The notes: generated by a model from the sequence alone, not told the origin. Counted from the stretch's first letter, positions 22,838 through 34,863 are shown. The stretch is DNA of 64,000 nucleotides from Polytrichum commune (GCA_950295325.1 OX485803.1:74911554-74975553); one strand, 5' to 3'. A program made the numbers and translations.

Positions 22838-23298
22838 TTGATGAGGTGTGCCAATATTATGATTTTGATGGTGTATATATAGAATTTGTATTGCTAGTGG
22901 CTCTGTTTTCGGTTTTTGTCTCTCTTGTGAGATTGTTGGTTCTTCGTATGTGATTGTGTCTGCAGCGAAGTGGGAAATTACGTGTGTGTCTAGGAATGGT
23001 CCTATATAAGGGGATGGGTCTTGATACCAGTTTATGTTTGGTATTACTACTATAGTGATGGTGTTTGGATCATTTTTGGCAGCTAATCTTGCCCAATGGA
23101 TTGCTTGTTGGGCTGTTTCTTCATTGTGTGGGTGGGCGTAGCCTATACCTTCCCATTTATATTGGAATGCTGTTCCTAGTGCTCCAAAGACTTTGTCTCT
23201 CGCGAAAAGGGAGTAAAATTTTGAAATTTGCGTTGAGCATGTTACTGGTGAAGAAAAGTATGACTGTGATATATTGAAGGTGGTTATGAGGGAGTCTA
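22838..23298 (-). pseudogene. LINE ORF2 segment between RT and RNase H, possible methyltransferase-like fold
   Basis: The frame differs from its neighbours, so indels separate them. It reads FYSLFARDKVFGALGTAF, then KWEGIGYAHPHNEETAQQAI and WARLAAKNDPNTITIVVIP. This resembles the second half of phage-type Dam adenine methyltransferases (a Trp-Asn-Pro-Pro-Tyr-like site followed by helix, strand and VxLxP), but with AHPH where NPPY would be. It is clearly a protein domain by its hydrophobic pattern. The methyltransferase relation is a suggestion only. Confidence 0.45.
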
Positions 23299-26200
23299 TT
23301 ATATTTGTGGGCAGGGTATGAAGTGTTGTTTTACTGATCCATTATTGGGAATTCTACTTTTGTATCTCTGGTAGAGCCATACTACTTCTTTTTCAAATGT
23401 TTGTGTTTGTGGTACTAGCCCATGTGAGCTGTATTTTGCATTATTGTATTGTTGCCATAGCCAGTTTAATCTGGTTGTAGGTATGGTGATAAGATGTTTC
23501 CCTGTGTCCGTATATATGTGGGTTTGTTCATTGTGTATTTGTATAGTATCTGTATTGGTCAGGATGTCTTTTTCTGGGTTGCATTCATTTGTGAATATTT
23601 GTGTGAGTGGTATTGTTGTGGGTGGGGGGATGAATCTTGTGTCTCTGTTTTGTTCAGGGGTAAAGTGTGTATTCAATTTTTTTTTATAATGTGTGTGTTG
23701 TAATTTTGTGTAGTATTCTATAAGGAGTGTAGTGTTATGCGTGATGACTGTTGGGTGGTTGAATGGGAAGAGGTCTCTTTGTGTCATCCATTTGTTGTAT
23801 ATAGTATTGTTTTGGAGAGTCCATTGGCATAAGTATGTGTTGTATTTTTTTGTTATTTTATATTTTTCTTTTGTGATATTTGTTTTGTGGTTTAATATTG
23901 TGTTAATGTTGAATCTTATAGGGTTGTTTTTTACGTTGGGGGGTGGGTTTGGGTGAAGTTGTTGCTGCGGAGTTGTGGATTGGGGTGGGTTATTTGGTGC
24001 TCTTGGTACTAGATGTTGGTTGTTTGAGACGTATTTTGCTTTAAGTGTACGAGCGGGTGGGTGTCTTGTACAGGGGTTTGAGCAGTTTGGTGTACATCTT
24101 GGGTGACAAAACAATTGTTCGGCTATTTGGAGTGCGTTTTTTTCTAATTTGGATGGTATTTTATGGTAAGTTTTGAAGTCGTCCGGTGCCATAAGGGTTG
24201 TTCCGTTTGGAAGGGTGATCTGCTGTATTGTGTATATGTTATGGATTAGTAGTTTGTGTAGGAGTTTGAGTGATAAGTCGGTATTGAGGTGTGGGAGTTC
24301 GTTTGTGGCTTGTGTACGCCATTCTTGTTCTAATTCCGTCATATGTAGTAGGAAGTGTTCATTTGTGCTTTTAAGGTGGATTCCTCCGGCATTTTTTAAG
24401 AGAAATAGGGTGCGTATAGTCGGTGATCTGGTACAGTCGTGTTGTGTTATTCTTGGAATTTCTTCTGCACCGCCGTATTTTGCTAGTATGTGGTGTATCA
24501 GTCCTTTGTATATTGTACCTAGTCTTCCTTGGTCGTTAAGTGCGTTTCTTAGTTGTTCACTTATGCATCGTAAGTATGCGTTTTTTAGTGAGAAGGCCTC
24601 GAGGCCAAAGAGTTCATGGGGTAGTTGGGTTATTACATTCGCTGTGCATTTAGGTAGTCCGCATATTGTTTTTTGGATTCCTATAATTTTCTTGTCTAGT
24701 TTTTTGATAGTCGGGAGTGAATATGGGACCGCATAGAAACTGTATGCTATGCCTGCTCTAATGACGGTGTCTATCATACTGATTTTCTGTTTAATTGTGG
24801 CAGGGCAGTTGGCTAGTTGTTTGCATTGGTAGTTTATTTTATTTGTGGTAATGTGTGTTTGAAGTTTCCATTTTAGTGAGGGTACTAGTTGAATTCCTAG
24901 GTATACATATGGTTCGTTTTGATGTAGAACGGGAATCGGTTGGTTTCTGTAGGATATGTTATGATTTTGTATTTGGATTTTGAATTTTTCAGGGCTTAGT
25001 TTAGATTTGTTAGGGCAACCCGTGATGGCACATTTTTGTACACCTAAATCCATTCCGGCCCATGCGCAAAATTTATCTAGTTTGTTTAGTTGTGTTTGTA
25101 GTGATTGGAGATTGTTTGTTAGTGCAGCGAGGTCGTCTGCGTATGCTGCAGAGCTGATGGTTAATTTGGATGTACCAAATGTATACCCGTTGTTGCCTCT
25201 TTGTAGCCACCTGAGTAATGGTTCAAGGAATATTAGGAATAGGTATGGGCTTAGGGTATCACCTTGAATGGTGCCTCTCTGGATGGGTATAGGTTTTGTT
25301 CTGCCAAAGTGTTCGCCAGTAAATATGGTGGTGGAGTGTGCGTAGATATTTCCAATTAGTGTTACTGCATCTAATGGGTATCATAGGTCTTTCATTATAG
25401 CTAAAAGTCTAGCGTGGTCGAGAGAGCCAAATGCATTTTTGAAATCTATATATAGGAGGTATATGTTTTGGTTTGTGAATCTGGCATCTTCTAAGGCCGC
25501 TATGAGTAGTTGTAGTTGTCTAGATGTACTTCTTTCTGTTCTGAAGCCTTCTTGACTATCGTGCAATATTTGATATTTTTCACCATATGCTGATAGTATT
25601 AGTGTTAGTGTGCTGGTGAATAATTTGTAGATTGTGTTTGCAAGAGCTATAGGCCTGTGGTTTGTTAGTAGTGATGGGTCTCCTTTTTTGTATAGGAGTA
25701 TGGTTAGACTTTTTTTCCATGATGTTGGGATTTTTTTTTGTTTGTAGCAGTGTGTAAAAAATAGGATTAGCATTGTGTGGAAACTGTCCGGCATATTTTT
25801 TAGAATTGAGTTTGGGATTTTGTCTGGGCCTGGTGTTTTATTGTTGGATAGGTGTTTTAGACATAAGTCGTATGTTTCTTGGTCAAAGTATTTATATAGT
25901 GGTATTTGTGGGTCTCCTCTTGTATTTATTACAAATCCATCAAGGTCATGCCAGGGATATTGTTTAGCTCCACATGTGCAATGGTTTGTGTGTTCTGGCT
26001 GGTGATAACATGTTGGTATTGTTGGGTTATTACTAATTGATTGTTGTATATGGATTTCGTTTGCTATGTCTTCTGGGTTGGTTAGTATGTTGTTGTTTCT
26101 GTCTCTAATGCAATCTAACGGTGGTGTGTCTTGGTTTTTAAAAACTTTATTATTTATTTTTTTGGGATTTTTGTCGTATAATTGTCTGTATTTTGCGATG

Positions 26201-26385
26201 GCTTTTTTGATACATTCTTGGGTGTATTTATTTGTAATTTTTCGTGCTTGTTTGTTTGCGGTTTTGGCTAGTTCTGCTAATGTTTTGATCCATTCTTGTG
26301 GGTTTGCATCTGGATGAGGTGGTGGGGGGATGGTGATATAGTTGTGGTTTTTTAGTTCTTCCATTATTGGGTGGTTTTGCCACAA
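23299..26385 (-). pseudogene. LINE ORF2 reverse transcriptase and thumb
   Basis: RT blocks run from about 25900: SNNKTPGPDKIPNSIL, WKKSLTILLYKKGD, NHRPIALANTIYKLF, DSQEGFRTERST and LLYIDFKNAFGSLDH. A TGA at 25381-25383 follows, and the sequence continues in translation with RGTIQGDTLSPYLF and the catalytic AYADDLAAL at 25123-25146. The thumb and a long connection run to 23299. A frameshift near 26385-26530 separates RT from the endonuclease. RT motifs are intact except for the one stop. It copies the LINE RNA at the nicked target. Confidence 0.9.
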
Positions 26386-26529
26386 TGGTATGGTTTTTGT
26401 GATGTAAATTGCTTTCCTTATGAGGTGGTATGTAGACAGATGTTTTTTCCATTGTTTTTGTAGTTTTCTTGGCAGGAATCCTCCCTGTTGAGTTGTGCGG
26501 TGTGTTAGTGGAGGCAGAGGGGGGGCGCT

Positions 26530-28177
26530 GCAAGTTTCTTGGGTTTTTTTCCGATAGTTGTTGTATTAGGTTGTCTAGTTTGGTGCAAGATGTTTGCCAT
26601 TGAATGTCTGTTAAATGTTCATTCATTAGTATTGTAGTAAGTTCATTTATTTGGAGGGAGTTTTCTTTGAAGAATAATATTTTGAGTTTTTCCATGTTCT
26701 CTTGTGGGATGGGGTTTAGAATCCTTGGTGGTTTGTTTATTTTAGGTTGTGTGGGGCGGGCTAGTAGTGTGTTGGGTGGTATTTGTAGTGTGACTGGTGA
26801 GTGATCTGAGGTTAGCTTGTAGTCGTGGTTTGTGGTTGAGGTGTATAGTGTATTATTGGGTGTTTGGATATAGAATCCATCAATTAAGCTTGTTTGAGTG
26901 TAACTTTGTCCACCCTGTCTGGTGAATGTGCTATTTGTTGGGATGTAAGTTAAATTTAGGTTGTTTGTGAATGTACGCCATTCTTTGTCTTCTGTTTGTG
27001 GGGGTGTTATGTTGTTTTCATTTTGTCTTCCTATGAGGGCTATGTCTCTGTTAAAATCACCGCATAGTATGTAGGTGTGGTTTGGGTGTGCTATGATTTG
27101 TTGCGTTATTTGTTGTTGTATTGTTGCGATGTATTGGGTGTCTTCTAGATGGGAAGGCATATACATGTGTAAAATTAGCCATGACTGTAGAGGTGTATTT
27201 TGTATTTGTATAATTTGTAAATATGGTGATATCTCAGCTGGGATGGGTACTTTGGTGATATTCCCTGGGTAGGCATATTTGTTGTTTATTAGAGTGAGGA
27301 GTCCTCCTCTTGCCGGGGTGTACGGCATTCTTTGTTGTATACATCTTGTTAGCGCATGTGTATTATTAAAAATTAATTTGTATTCTGGGAATAGGTTTTG
27401 TATGTATTTTGTTGATTTTGTTGCAGTTAGTTTGGTTTCTTGTATTGTGATGATTGCTGGGCTTGTGGTGGTGTTTTCGATTAGGTTGTATAAGTTTGGT
27501 AGTGCTGTGTTTAAAGATGAGGCGTTCCATGTGATGATGTGTGTGTTATGGTTAGTTGTTTGTATTTCTTGGATTTGTGGTGGTGGTATATTAGGTAGTG
27601 GGTGTGGATGTGAATATTCCGTCATGGATTCGTTGCATTTAAGAGACTGTATTAATAAATTTTCGGGTAGGAATGGGAATTTGTTTTTTAGTAGTTGGAG
27701 GTCTGGGGGATGGTTGTTTTGTTTTATGAGGTCATAAAGTTGTTTGTGGATGGTATTGGGGGGGTTAATTAGGTTTTGGTTGTTGTTTATAAATTCTGTG
27801 TATGGGTGTGGTTTCGGGATATGTCTCTCTGGGGGGTTTTGGAGAAGTGCCATTTTTTCAAGGAGTGTTGTTGTCCAATCGGGGTTGGGTGTGTATATTA
27901 GTTGGTGGTCACATGTTGTTAGTAGTGGGCTTATTGTGGTAATGAGTGCGTATAACATGTGTTGAGGTGGGTGGTGTTGTTTTTCTTGTATGTATCTTGA
28001 GAGGTGTGGGTGTTCTATGGATGTGGTAGTATGGTTTGGGTGTGTTGTTTTTAAGCATGCAGCAAATTGTTTTGCTAAGTGTTGGTATTCTGGTTGTAGT
28101 TTTATTGTGCAAGGTATGAAGTATGTTTTGTTCCTATTTTTATGTGATGATGGGTGCGTTTTAAGTATGTTTGGCAT
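26530..28177 (-). pseudogene. LINE ORF2 N-terminus and AP-type endonuclease
   Basis: An N-terminal extension of about 215 residues precedes an exonuclease-endonuclease-phosphatase fold: ITWNASSL (Asn), IITIQETKL (catalytic Glu), HMYMPS, then ILCGDFNRD (27050-27066) and the terminal TSDHSPV (26791-26809). All signature residues of an apurinic-type LINE endonuclease are present. The frame then runs out near 26530 in a low-quality stretch before RT in another frame. The first ATG at 28177 is the likely ORF2 start. Confidence 0.9.
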
Positions 28178-30990
28178 TGGTCCCGGGTTAGTTTCGATGT
28201 CTCCGCAAAGGAGTAGCGAAAGTTTTATGGCACGGTTGTTTGAGTGGTTTGGTGTGTTGGTGGTGTTGTTTTTGTTAGTAGAGTATTTTTGTTTGTTGGT
28301 TTTTTGAGGGGGTTTTGGGGATTTGTGAGTTGTGAGTTGTGTGGTTTTGTTGTTGGGTTTTATTGTGTTTACGTGTGTGTTTTGTTCGTGTTTTAGATGG
28401 TGTGTGTGTCTTTCTGTTTTTATGGGGTGGTGTAATTGCGTATATATATATATATATATATATTTTTGGATATGGTCGGTAGATCTTGTTTTTTTATTTT
28501 AATTTTATTGGTGTCTGTTTGATGTTGGTAGAAAACATTTTTGGTGTTACTTTTGGCGTGCAATTTGTTTGTGTATAATTGGGTTCCATATGATGTGTTA
28601 TTATTGGGTTTGTTAATGTTTCTAGAGAGTCTAGTGTTTTTGTGTGTTGGTCTAGAGTGTGCAAATCTATTGCTTTTGTGACGTGGAATGATGGTATGTC
28701 TTTTTTGGCCTAGGCAAGTAGTCTGAGGCTGTTTAGGGTTTGTTATGGTGGTGAGTGCTTGGTTTTTTGTATGGGTTTTATTGTTGGTATGACTTTTATT
28801 TATGTGGTCTAAGGGCCCGTATGATGTGTTTTTGTTGTATTTGTGAATGTGGTTAGAGTTGTTATTAATCTTTTGAACGGATTTGTGTATTTTCTTAGAG
28901 TGTTTGTCCTTGTTGTTTTTTTGGGGAGGTATGTACCTGTGCATGCTATGTTTTTTGCTATGTTTGTGGATTTCTTTGTGGGTGTTGTTTAATGGTTTTA
29001 TTTTGTTTTTGTTTAAGTTTAGAGATTGTGTGTATAGGTGTGGGGTAGAGGTGTGTTTTCCGGGTGGGTTTTGTGATGTGGTCCTTTTGTGTAGAGGTGT
29101 TGTTGTCCATACCCGGGTAGGTGCTTGTGTTTTGTTGTTACATTTTCCTAGTGGGGGGTTGGACTTGGTGATGAGTGCGTGTTTTATTTGTGGGGGTGGG
29201 TAGTTTTGTTTTTTAGATAAATATAGAGAGCGGTTTGGGTATTTATGGCGTTTTGGGTGTGTGTTTTGTTTTATGGGTGGGGGTTGTGTTGTTTGTGTTG
29301 GGTGGAGTTTGGTTGTGTATGGTATAGAGTGAGATTTTTTGTTTCGTGGATGAGTCGTCAGTGTGTCTGGCATGTGTCTTAGGTTAGTTTTGATGTTTCC
29401 GCCTACTAGGAGGAGGTGCAATTGGGTTGGGTTCTTTATTAGTATTTTGTGTTTAAGTGGGAGGCGGTATTTATGTTTTTTTTTTATGTGTGTTGGTTTG
29501 TTGGTTTGTGTGGTGGTTTTGTTTTTGTAATGGGGGTTATTCTTAGTGAGAGGTTTATGGGGTTTGTGGTATGTTATATGTTGAGGTTGTTTTGTATTGG
29601 TTTTTCTGTATTTAAATTGTGTGTTTGTGTTATTTTTATGACTTTTTGTTGATGTGTTGTAGGGTTTGTTTTTTGTTTTAAGTAGTTGGCCAGTTATGGA
29701 TTTTTTGTTCTTTTTCTTTTTGTTCTTTTTCTTTCTTTATGGCGAGGCCGGTAGGCCGAGCTTGTTTAAGTGTGATATTATTTAGGTGTTGTGTTTTATT
29801 TTCATAGTTTACTTTAGTTTGTGGTGTTATTTTCGTGTTGGGTTTCTTAGAGTAGTTTATTATTATTATTATTTTTGTAGACATTAGTATGTGTGTGTTT
29901 TTTATTATCTTTGTGGAGTGTGGTCCGATTAGTTTGTTGTGTGGTTTGATTGGGTTCTTTTTTATCACTTTGTGTTTGTGTGCTTGGTAAGGTTTGTACT
30001 TAGTATGTAGGTATATTAGTCTATTGGTTTTCTTGGCTTGTTGAGTTTTTCTATTGTTATGAGGGGTGTCCGTAGTGGGAGTTTTGATTATTGTTGTGTG
30101 TTTGGGTTGTGTATTTGTATTGTATATTTGTTGTGTGCTTGGGTCTTTTCTTTTATTTAAGATGTTGTTGGGTTCGTTCGATGTGTTGAGTGGTTGGGAG
30201 GTTTTTGATTTCCTTTTCTTTTTTCTTTTTATTATTATATTGTTGGTACGGTTGTTAGGCCGAGTGTGTTTTGATGTGGTAATGTTCTTGTCTGGTTTTT
30301 GGGTATTACTTATGTGGTGTATTTCCTTTTTCTTTTTGATATGTGTATTTTTTGTTATCTTGGGTTCGGAATGCACTATATTGTTTATGGTTTTTGGTAG
30401 ATGTGAATTGTCTATTGTTACTATGTGGTGTGGCCAAGTTGGTTTGGTATGTATTTGGATTGGGTTGTTTTTTAACTTTTTGTCTTTGTGTAAGTAGAAA
30501 TGTTTGTATTTGGTTTGTAGATATATTTGTCTATTGGTGGTTTTGGGAGTGTTTTTATTATGATAGATTTTTTGTGTAGAGGTTTTGTTGGGTTTGATGT
30601 TTGATATGTGTTTGGGTTTTTTGAGTACTTTGTATGTTGTTTGTGTAGGAATGTTTATATTTTTTTGTTTTTGTTGGTTTCGAGTTGTTTGGGTGGGTGG
30701 TTTGTTTTGTTTTTGATTTTTTCCTTTGTGTTGGGCGAGGCCGGTAGGCCGAGTCCGTTTTATTTGAATCATGTTTTTGTTTAGGGGTTGTGTGTTTGCT
30801 TTGTAGTGTTGCTTAACACTTTTTATTTGGATTTTGGTTTTGTTTTGTGTTTGTGTGTTGTAGTGTTGTTTAACACTTTTTATTTGGGTTAGTGGATTTA
30901 TTTTTCTTTTGTAGTTTTCAATATATGTTAGAGTATCTATGGATACTATTAAGTGTGGATATTTTATTCCCGTAGCATTGGTTGGCCAAG
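28178..30990 (-). repeat. Repeat-rich spacer between LINE ORF1 and ORF2
   Basis: Three tandem units of about 495 bp are marked by GGCGAGGCCGGTAGGCCGAG (29741-29760 and 30733-30752, with a diverged copy near 30246). At 28900-29400 there is a decayed extra copy of the ORF2 N-terminus. A 50-bp motif (TTAACACTTTTTATTTGG) is doubled at 30806-30890. The long open - strand frames here lack T because of strand bias and look non-coding. Confidence 0.75.
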
Positions 30991-32610
30991 CTAGTTTGTT
31001 GTATCCATATTGCCTTCAATGGCCGAGGAGCTAGCCATTTCCAATGCTTGCATGGTTGTGGCGAGTTGTCGTTTAAGGAGTGTCATTTGCGTGTAAAGGG
31101 TAGATGTCGATTTCTCCACGGCTTTTTCCGCAACTTGTTGTTGCTCGCTCCGTAGTTCTTCTTTCATAGTGGTAATTTCCTCTCTTATACCTACTATTTC
31201 TTTCATTAGGTCTTTGTGTAGGTTTCCTTTGGTGGGAATGTTTTCGAGTGTCTCGATAGTGCTTGCAAGGGCATTGTTTACATCGCTAAACCCTAGCCTA
31301 GTAAGTTCAAGTGCGCTAGGAGCGTTGGCTCCGTCAAGGCTCCTAGGGTGAGGGGAAAATTCCACGTATTTACCGAGGAGTTTTACCGTTTTTTTGCCAA
31401 ATTTTTTGTAGACCATAGCATTTAGGCATTGGATGTTACAAGAGCCTAGGTGCTTACCGTTTTTTTCGTCCCGTTTGAAAAAGAAGTTGACCGCATTTTT
31501 CGCCCCCATATGCTCTTCGATGCTTTTCTCAATCTCTTCAACGCTTTTCGCTTTGTGTAGGTTTTTGGCGATGAGGATGAGCGTGTTCTTTCTTGCGATG
31601 TCGTCCTTGGATGCTAGTGACCTATCGGCGAGCTTCCCGTCCAAGATCTCGTTGTTGTAGGTGAGTTGATTTTCTTTCATCCGTTGTGCTTGCTCCGGTG
31701 AGGATGCCACCACCCATGCGAATAGGTTTTCCTTCCTTTTTTGGATATTTGTGATCTCGTATTCCGTGCCCCTTAAAAAACTCTCCTCGACGATTTTTTC
31801 GAACATTTCAAACCACTCTTTTGAGGCTAGCCCCTCGCTAGTGATTTTTACTGATAGGAGGTTGTTTAAGGCTAGGGAGTCGTAGGTCTTGCATATTTTC
31901 CCTCTTTTGTTTTTACCCTCATCTAGTTTAAGAATGAAGGGGCGGAGACCTTGGAGGAGCCCCACCCCGTCAATCTCGGGGGTCTTCAAATGAAGTTTAA
32001 TTACCCCACTCCATTTTGTGGACTTGTGGTAACACATTAGAGCTATAGGCTCTCCTATTATCTCTCCAAGCTCTATATTCATCTCTTTAAGTCTATTCTC
32101 TACCAATGGCATAACAATGTCCTTTTCCCACTCCATTTCACCCATTTCAAAGTAAATAGCAATATGATAGTCAAATGAAAATCCGAATCTATCAACCTCT
32201 ACATCCGAGGGTATTTGAGTGAGGTTAAAATGTTGGCCAATCTTGCCGTCTTCCCGGGAGTTTGGCCATTCCTCTTGAATGACGAAGGGGAAGGAGGCCA
32301 CTATGGTTTGGCATTCTCTAGCCTCTTTTTCTCTCATTCCATTTTTCACGAGAGTGGCTACCGGGGTAGGGTTATCCATAGGGAGTCCTTTCCCTCTGTT
32401 CGTCCAATTCAATGCTTGGAATCCAAGCCAAAAGGGAGGGCGTTTCAAACCGGAGTTTGATTTGCCCTTGGCCTTCTTTGTGGTAACTTGAGTGGTAGAA
32501 GAGGATCGTTTTTGCGTAACAAACATTTCTACGTCTGGGCTGTTTTCTAAGGCTAGTAGTTTTTCTTTATATCTTTGTGAGGAGCTTGAGTTTGTGGCCC
32601 GTTGAGACAT
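30991..32610 (-). CDS. LINE ORF1 protein, 539 aa
   Basis: I start at the internal ATG at 32610 (MSQRATNSSS). The open frame continues far upstream, but only as repeat-like, T-poor sequence. The protein has a structured middle (FWLGFQALNW, then EEWPNSREDGK), a nucleic-acid-binding-like core (KNTLILIAKNLHKAKSVEEI, then GAKNAVNFFFKRDEK, YVEFSPHPRSLDG) and a C-terminal coiled coil (MKEIVGIREEITTMKEELRS). It is intact. ORF1 proteins package LINE RNA and chaperone annealing; here that role is inferred from position and resemblance to ORF1 products of similar elements, since no Cys/His knuckle is evident. Confidence 0.65.
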   Translation of the reverse strand: MSQRATNSSSSQRYKEKLLALENSPDVEMFVTQKRSSSTTQVTTKKAKGKSNSGLKRPPFWLGFQALNWTNRGKGLPMDNPTPVATLVKNGMREKEARECQTIVASFPFVIQEEWPNSREDGKIGQHFNLTQIPSDVEVDRFGFSFDYHIAIYFEMGEMEWEKDIVMPLVENRLKEMNIELGEIIGEPIALMCYHKSTKWSGVIKLHLKTPEIDGVGLLQGLRPFILKLDEGKNKRGKICKTYDSLALNNLLSVKITSEGLASKEWFEMFEKIVEESFLRGTEYEITNIQKRKENLFAWVVASSPEQAQRMKENQLTYNNEILDGKLADRSLASKDDIARKNTLILIAKNLHKAKSVEEIEKSIEEHMGAKNAVNFFFKRDEKNGKHLGSCNIQCLNAMVYKKFGKKTVKLLGKYVEFSPHPRSLDGANAPSALELTRLGFSDVNNALASTIETLENIPTKGNLHKDLMKEIVGIREEITTMKEELRSEQQQVAEKAVEKSTSTLYTQMTLLKRQLATTMQALEMASSSAIEGNMDTTN

Positions 32611-34863
32611 TCTGAAAGTAAAAAGACTTTGTGTTAATAGTTTGAAGGCATTTTGTTTTATAGAGTTGCTCCTTGTAATCTCTAGGTCTTCTTCTCCCCA
32701 CAATTTAATTTGTGGGGCCGGGTGAAGCATGACTTTTGAGAAGGAGATGTGAGTTGTTTTGTTCCAACATTTATGCATATAGGAGTAATGAGTGTAAGAG
32801 AGGGTGGAGCAGTAATTCGTTTGTATGTCTACATAGTTACTTACTTTCCTAAAGGTGGGCATGCATGTTTGGGACCAGCTCTTATTCACTTCTGATCGGT
32901 GGCCATAGGTGTGTGCTTTCAGAATAAGCATGTCTATGTAGTGTACATTGGTGTAACAGACATTCCTAGGTCTAATACTAAGACGTTTATGTGAGTTGAG
33001 GATAGTATAACAGAGGCCGCTAATTGGTGGGATTTTGTGTAAAAAACCTGAGCTGTCTTCTTTGTTCACCGATGACTTGCTGAGACGATCTGATGCTGTC
33101 GTACTTTGGTTGTTCTTCGCTCCTCGGCCCCTCGCACCTCTGCACTCTGCCGGTTCGGTGTAGTGGTGTCTGTGTGCGACTCTCCTGTTGCTGGGCGGTT
33201 TCTCCCGAGTTGATTCTCCTCGCGCTCCGGTGGTAGCTGCTCCTCGCTGCTCTGCTTCCCCGCTGTGGCTTCGCTCCGGGGTCGTCTCCGTGTGGTCTGC
33301 AGGGCCCTCGCTCACTCTCTGCGGGGATCTGATACTAATTTTTTTCCTACGCTCTAGGGGCTGCTTTCTGTCTATTCTAAGGGGTGTTTCTACTAAATCA
33401 TACGCTATTCTGTTGTTTCTAGGACTACGAAGTGAGTAGTATCTTGAGCAGGGTTTTGACGAGAGGTCCGATCTTATCAAGTTCGGGAGGGGGGTGAAGA
33501 AGAGATGTAGTCGTAAGCTGTTGTGGTTGAGAGGTTGTGTGTGTATCTCTCTTTTATAATGGCCGGTTGGGGCTGTCTTTGGTCGATGTTTTCTGTCGTG
33601 TGGGTTGGACAATATTGGTACCTGCAGTGACATCTTGTTTCTTCTGTTACATTTTCGGTGGAGCCGGCTCATGCTTCTCTGTCTTCCTATTTTGGTTGTA
33701 ATTCTTGATCTTTTGGCGGTTACTACTGCCATACCTTGTTTGTCATCGGTATTTATGGTGCTCTCATCTTCAGTGTTTTTCCTGTGATGCCTTTGTGATG
33801 CCTGTGGTGTGGTTGCTATGTTTCTCCTTGTTGATTCCTCCTCTTGGTTGAGTCTGTTGTGGTGCTGGGTTGGTGATTCAGCGTTGCTCATGGTGGGTAC
33901 GTGTTTGCTGGGCTCCGATGTTGTGGGTTCGCTGTTGATTTCCTCCGTTATAGAGTCGGTGCTGTCTTTCCTCGGTGCAGGGTCGGTGTTGATTTTGTCC
34001 AATCTAGGTTTGATGGGGCTGATTGTCGGTGCAGGGTCGGTGTTGTCCGTTTCTGGTGTTGAGTTGGTGTGGCAAGGCTTCGGTGTGGGGCATGTATTGT
34101 GTGTTGGTGTTGGGGGATTGGTGCTGATGTTGCCTAATGTCTTGGAGTCGGATTTGGTTGTGGTCTTGGTGGGGCCGTTGTACTTCTGTTTGATGGGCGG
34201 CTGTCTCGTTTTCAGCAGATTTCTTATCTTCTCCTGTCTGCAGGTGGTTAGGTTCCTTACCTTTGCAGGGACGTTGTGGCTGCGTCTGTTGGGTAGTTGT
34301 TTACGTTGGGCCGGTGTCTGTTGTTCGCCTTGGCTGTCTGTACTGTTACGTTTCGTTTCCTGTGGGGCAGGATCTGCATGGTTGGGTTTTGAACGTACCT
34401 TACCCAGCAGCATTTTTCGATGTTGGGCCGGTGTTTGTTGCTCGCCTTGGCTGTCTGTACTGTTTCGCTTCGTTTCATGTGGGACAGGATCTGCATGGTT
34501 GGGTTTTGAACGTACCTTACCCAGCAACATTTTTCGATGTTGGGGTGGCGTCAAATGGGTTGAATGTTTCCTTTGTCTTGGTGGGTCGCATTGGGCTGCC
34601 TGTTGTATCTTTCCTTGCCGTGTTTGGGTTGTGGGCTGGTCGTTTTGGTGGTGAGCTCTGGCTTTTTGTGACATTTGTTGATACGGCGTCTGCTGATATT
34701 TTGATGGGTGCTGCAGGTTGGTGTGACTCGCCTGGTGTTTTTTGGCGTTGACAACCTGTGCGCCTAGGGGTTGCACATGTGCTGTACAAGGAGACATTTC
34801 TATCATGTGCATGGTTAGTGTAGACATTTTGTTAGTGTAGGTAGGGCTATTACATATTTGCAT
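32611..34863 (-). other. LINE 5' region
   Basis: It is open on the - strand for 751 codons, but with repeat-like, low-complexity translation, so I do not call it coding. It contains a 117-bp tandem duplication at about 34304-34540 and a GC-richer segment at 33120-33330. This is the likely 5' untranslated and promoter region of the LINE. Confidence 0.5.
34304..34540. repeat. 117-bp tandem duplication in the LINE 5' region
   Basis: Two near-identical units each carry GTTGGGCCGGTGT, GCCTTGGCTGTCTGTACTG and TTACCCAGCA. Translated on the - strand, each unit yields the same 39-residue block. Confidence 0.9.

Larger units (their letters stand above)
21096..34863 (-). mobile_element. Long non-LTR retrotransposon (LINE), decayed, Utopia-like organisation
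   Basis: On the - strand from right to left: a 5' region with tandem repeats, ORF1 (32610-30991), a repeat-rich spacer (30990-28178), then ORF2 with AP-type endonuclease, RT, an extra domain, RNase H and a C-terminal zinc motif (28177-21167). It ends in an A/T-rich tail (TTAATTAATTAA-type, about 21095-21135). The sense strand is strikingly A-rich and T-poor, so long chance ORFs abound. ORF2 has several frameshifts and stops. No target duplication was found, so both ends are approximate. The clade name is from memory of similar proteins. Confidence 0.85.

Noticed and set aside
23444-24736. Several + strand ORFs of 70-190 codons across the LINE
   Set aside because: They are antisense shadows of ORF2, Val/Cys/Leu-rich because of the G/T-rich strand.
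28420-30772. Long open - strand frames (333 and 364 codons)
   Set aside because: Translation is Lys/Asn/Thr/Pro-rich and repetitive; the open state follows from A-rich, T-poor composition and tandem repeats in the LINE spacer.
32611-34863. 751-codon N-terminal extension of LINE ORF1
   Set aside because: It is open but low-complexity, includes a 117-bp tandem repeat, and changes character sharply at the internal ATG at 32610. I treat it as 5' untranslated region.
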